DNA from: Leptospira chreensis
Lineage (GTDB): Bacteria; Spirochaetota; Leptospiria; Leptospirales; Leptospiraceae
Assembly (NCBI RefSeq): GCF_016919165.1
Contig: NZ_JAFFPS010000076.1
Coordinates: forward strand, 1-6,027
DNA: 6,027 nucleotides
Reading direction: 5' to 3'
Positions 4,958 through 6,027 of the stretch are shown here, one piece after another. A program made the translations under genes and the position numbers. The notes under the pieces are model-generated. The model worked only from the letters and a program-made list of their open reading frames with translations. It searched no databases and was not told where the DNA came from. Within the stretch, counting starts at the first letter, position 1; each line of letters starts with the position of its first letter.

Positions 4958-5905
4958 ATGAAACGTAATATCGTTTTTTTTCTGATGGTTATATCTTTAT
5001 TTGCCGGGTCTTTGTCTGCACAAGGCAAAGTTGAAGGAAACACCGTACGATTCAAGGGTGCTTTATTTTTTGGGAGCCTTCGTTCCGATTTAGAAAAGAG
5101 AAATTTTTATAGTGACATCGTTGGTTTGGAATACAACCAAGATTGGAAAAACAACCGTGGAATGACTCTTATCAATGATTTGGGTTTTGATTATTTTCAT
5201 TCCTTAAACGCAGGAATTCTGAGTAATGTTTTTGTCGGTTTGCATATCAACCGATTTGGTCGCGGTTATGAATGGAATTCTTATTATGCAAATGGACTAG
5301 GAATCAAAGAAGCAGACTACCGTTTGCTTTATTCAGATATCAATTTAGGTGTTACACTCTTTCCTGTTTCCAATTTCAGAATCCTACCTAAGTATGTGAT
5401 CCGTAGTATGGGCCAAGCTTTGGAAGGAAGTTATTTGGGACTTGGCGCACCAAGTTACTTAGGCCAAGATACAAAAAATGCAACAGGAACTTCTGGCCTT
5501 CTTGGGGTAGGGTTCGAATTTGATTTGAATGATCGTGCAACACTATTTGCTGACTTTCTTTTGTTTGGTCCTTTCCTCTTAAATTCAGCTGGTACTTACA
5601 ATTCAGAACAGTTTAGAATTTATAACAATGGTGTTGTCTTAAACTACGCTAGCGGTGGTTATACGTTCTATTCTGAAAAGATTAGTTTCGGTGGAAGTAT
5701 TATCGTTGTACCTAAACTTCGATTGTTTGCTAGTTTTGAAAGCGAACGTATGACAGCAAAATCGCAAAGTCCCATTGCCTTTAGTGTGAGTGAAAATGGA
5801 ATCAGCAGTATTGGAACCTTAATGGAATTTGTATCTGCGACGGCGGAACACAATATCCTCGTTTCCGGTGTAAAATTTGGTGTGACTTACGATTTAAATA
5901 TGTAA
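4958..5905 (+). CDS. Exported protein, probable outer-membrane beta-barrel
   Basis: Encodes 315 residues from the ATG at 4958, preceded by AGAGG at 4942-4946. A TTG 30 bases upstream in frame would put a hydrophobic decapeptide ahead of the signal peptide and is rejected. MKRN, a hydrophobic core (5-18) and SLSA-QG give a signal peptidase I site after A21; no lipobox cysteine is present. The mature part is rich in Gly, Asn, Tyr and Phe, with many stretches of alternating polar and hydrophobic residues separated by turns, such as RLFASFESERM and ILVSGVKFGVTYDLNM at the end, as in transmembrane beta-strands. It lacks the terminal Phe common in proteobacterial barrels, ending in Asn-Met. There are no cysteines and no recognised enzymatic motif. 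The family is not identified; an outer-membrane or periplasmic location is inferred. No functional link to the upstream redox operon is shown. Confidence 0.8.
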   Translation: MKRNIVFFLMVISLFAGSLSAQGKVEGNTVRFKGALFFGSLRSDLEKRNFYSDIVGLEYNQDWKNNRGMTLINDLGFDYFHSLNAGILSNVFVGLHINRFGRGYEWNSYYANGLGIKEADYRLLYSDINLGVTLFPVSNFRILPKYVIRSMGQALEGSYLGLGAPSYLGQDTKNATGTSGLLGVGFEFDLNDRATLFADFLLFGPFLLNSAGTYNSEQFRIYNNGVVLNYASGGYTFYSEKISFGGSIIVVPKLRLFASFESERMTAKSQSPIAFSVSENGISSIGTLMEFVSATAEHNILVSGVKFGVTYDLNM

Positions 5906-5923
5906 ATTTTCTTCTAAATGTAC

Positions 5924-5951
5924 TTGCAAATCCGGTGCACTTGGAAGTAAT
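5924..5951 (+). promoter_or_regulatory. Candidate promoter of the 5S rRNA gene
   Basis: TTGCAA (5924-5929) and AGTAAT (5946-5951) are 16 bases apart, four of six matches each to sigma-70 consensus. The predicted start, 7-9 bases later (5958-5960), falls on the expected 5' end of 5S rRNA. AGTAAT/ATTACT (5946-5951 and 5956-5961) also forms a short dyad over the -10 region. Confidence 0.38.
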
Positions 5952-5959
5952 GGTAATTA

Positions 5960-6027
5960 CTCCTGGTGATTATGGAGAGAAGGCCATACCCGTTCCCATT
6001 CCGAACACGGAAGTCAAGCTTCTCATC
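5960..6027 (+). rRNA. rrf: 5S ribosomal RNA, 5' part (runs off the window)
   Basis: The sequence from CCTGG (5962-5966) onward aligns with bacterial 5S rRNA: CCTGG of helix I, then the helix II/loop B region CCCGTTCCCATTCCGAACAC, then GGAAGTCAAGC of the loop C side. This corresponds to the first 65-70 nucleotides; the rest, including the 3' strand of helix I, lies beyond base 6027. No 23S or tRNA gene precedes it; the preceding gene is a protein gene ending 54 bases upstream. Dispersed rRNA genes, with 5S apart from 16S and 23S, are known in Leptospira. The exact 5' end is placed by homology within a few bases. Confidence 0.93.

Overview
The window looks like chromosomal DNA of a spirochaete, most likely a Leptospira. 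The reasons are a 5S rRNA gene that stands alone with no 16S or 23S beside it, moderately AT-rich coding sequence, an exported barrel-like protein with a short lipid-free signal peptide, and GC-rich intergenic repeats of a kind I associate with that genus. The genus call is inference from memory; no phylogenetic marker other than the partial 5S gene is present.

Layout. Bases 1-636 contain no convincing gene. They hold two copies of an intergenic repeat (77 bp identical, followed by about 110 bp of diverged but collinear sequence), a GC-rich bulged hairpin and a clear rho-independent terminator. Bases 637-1161 hold a small winged-helix DNA-binding protein gene overlapped by a second small reading frame that is broken by an apparent one-base deletion. 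Bases 1221-1850 encode, on the minus strand, a TetR/AcrR-type repressor with a C-terminal WHG-type domain. It is divergent from a two-gene plus-strand operon: a CrtI/retinol-saturase-like FAD oxidoreductase (2039-3568) and a flavin reductase carrying a C-terminal [2Fe-2S] ferredoxin domain (3633-4814). Next come an exported, probably outer-membrane beta-barrel protein (4958-5905) and the 5' part of a 5S rRNA gene running off the window end.

How it works together. The most coherent unit is 1221-4814. A perfect 23-bp palindrome (1980-2002) lies in the divergent intergenic region just upstream of the oxidoreductase, which is where a TetR operator is expected. The reductase would take electrons from NAD(P)H through a flavin to its 2Fe-2S cluster and could feed the CrtI-like flavoenzyme, giving a repressor-controlled module for saturating or desaturating a hydrophobic, perhaps lipid or isoprenoid, substrate. 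The substrate and the inducer cannot be read from the sequence. The left third of the window looks like a repeat-rich, partly decaying accessory region; the right end looks like ordinary core chromosome.
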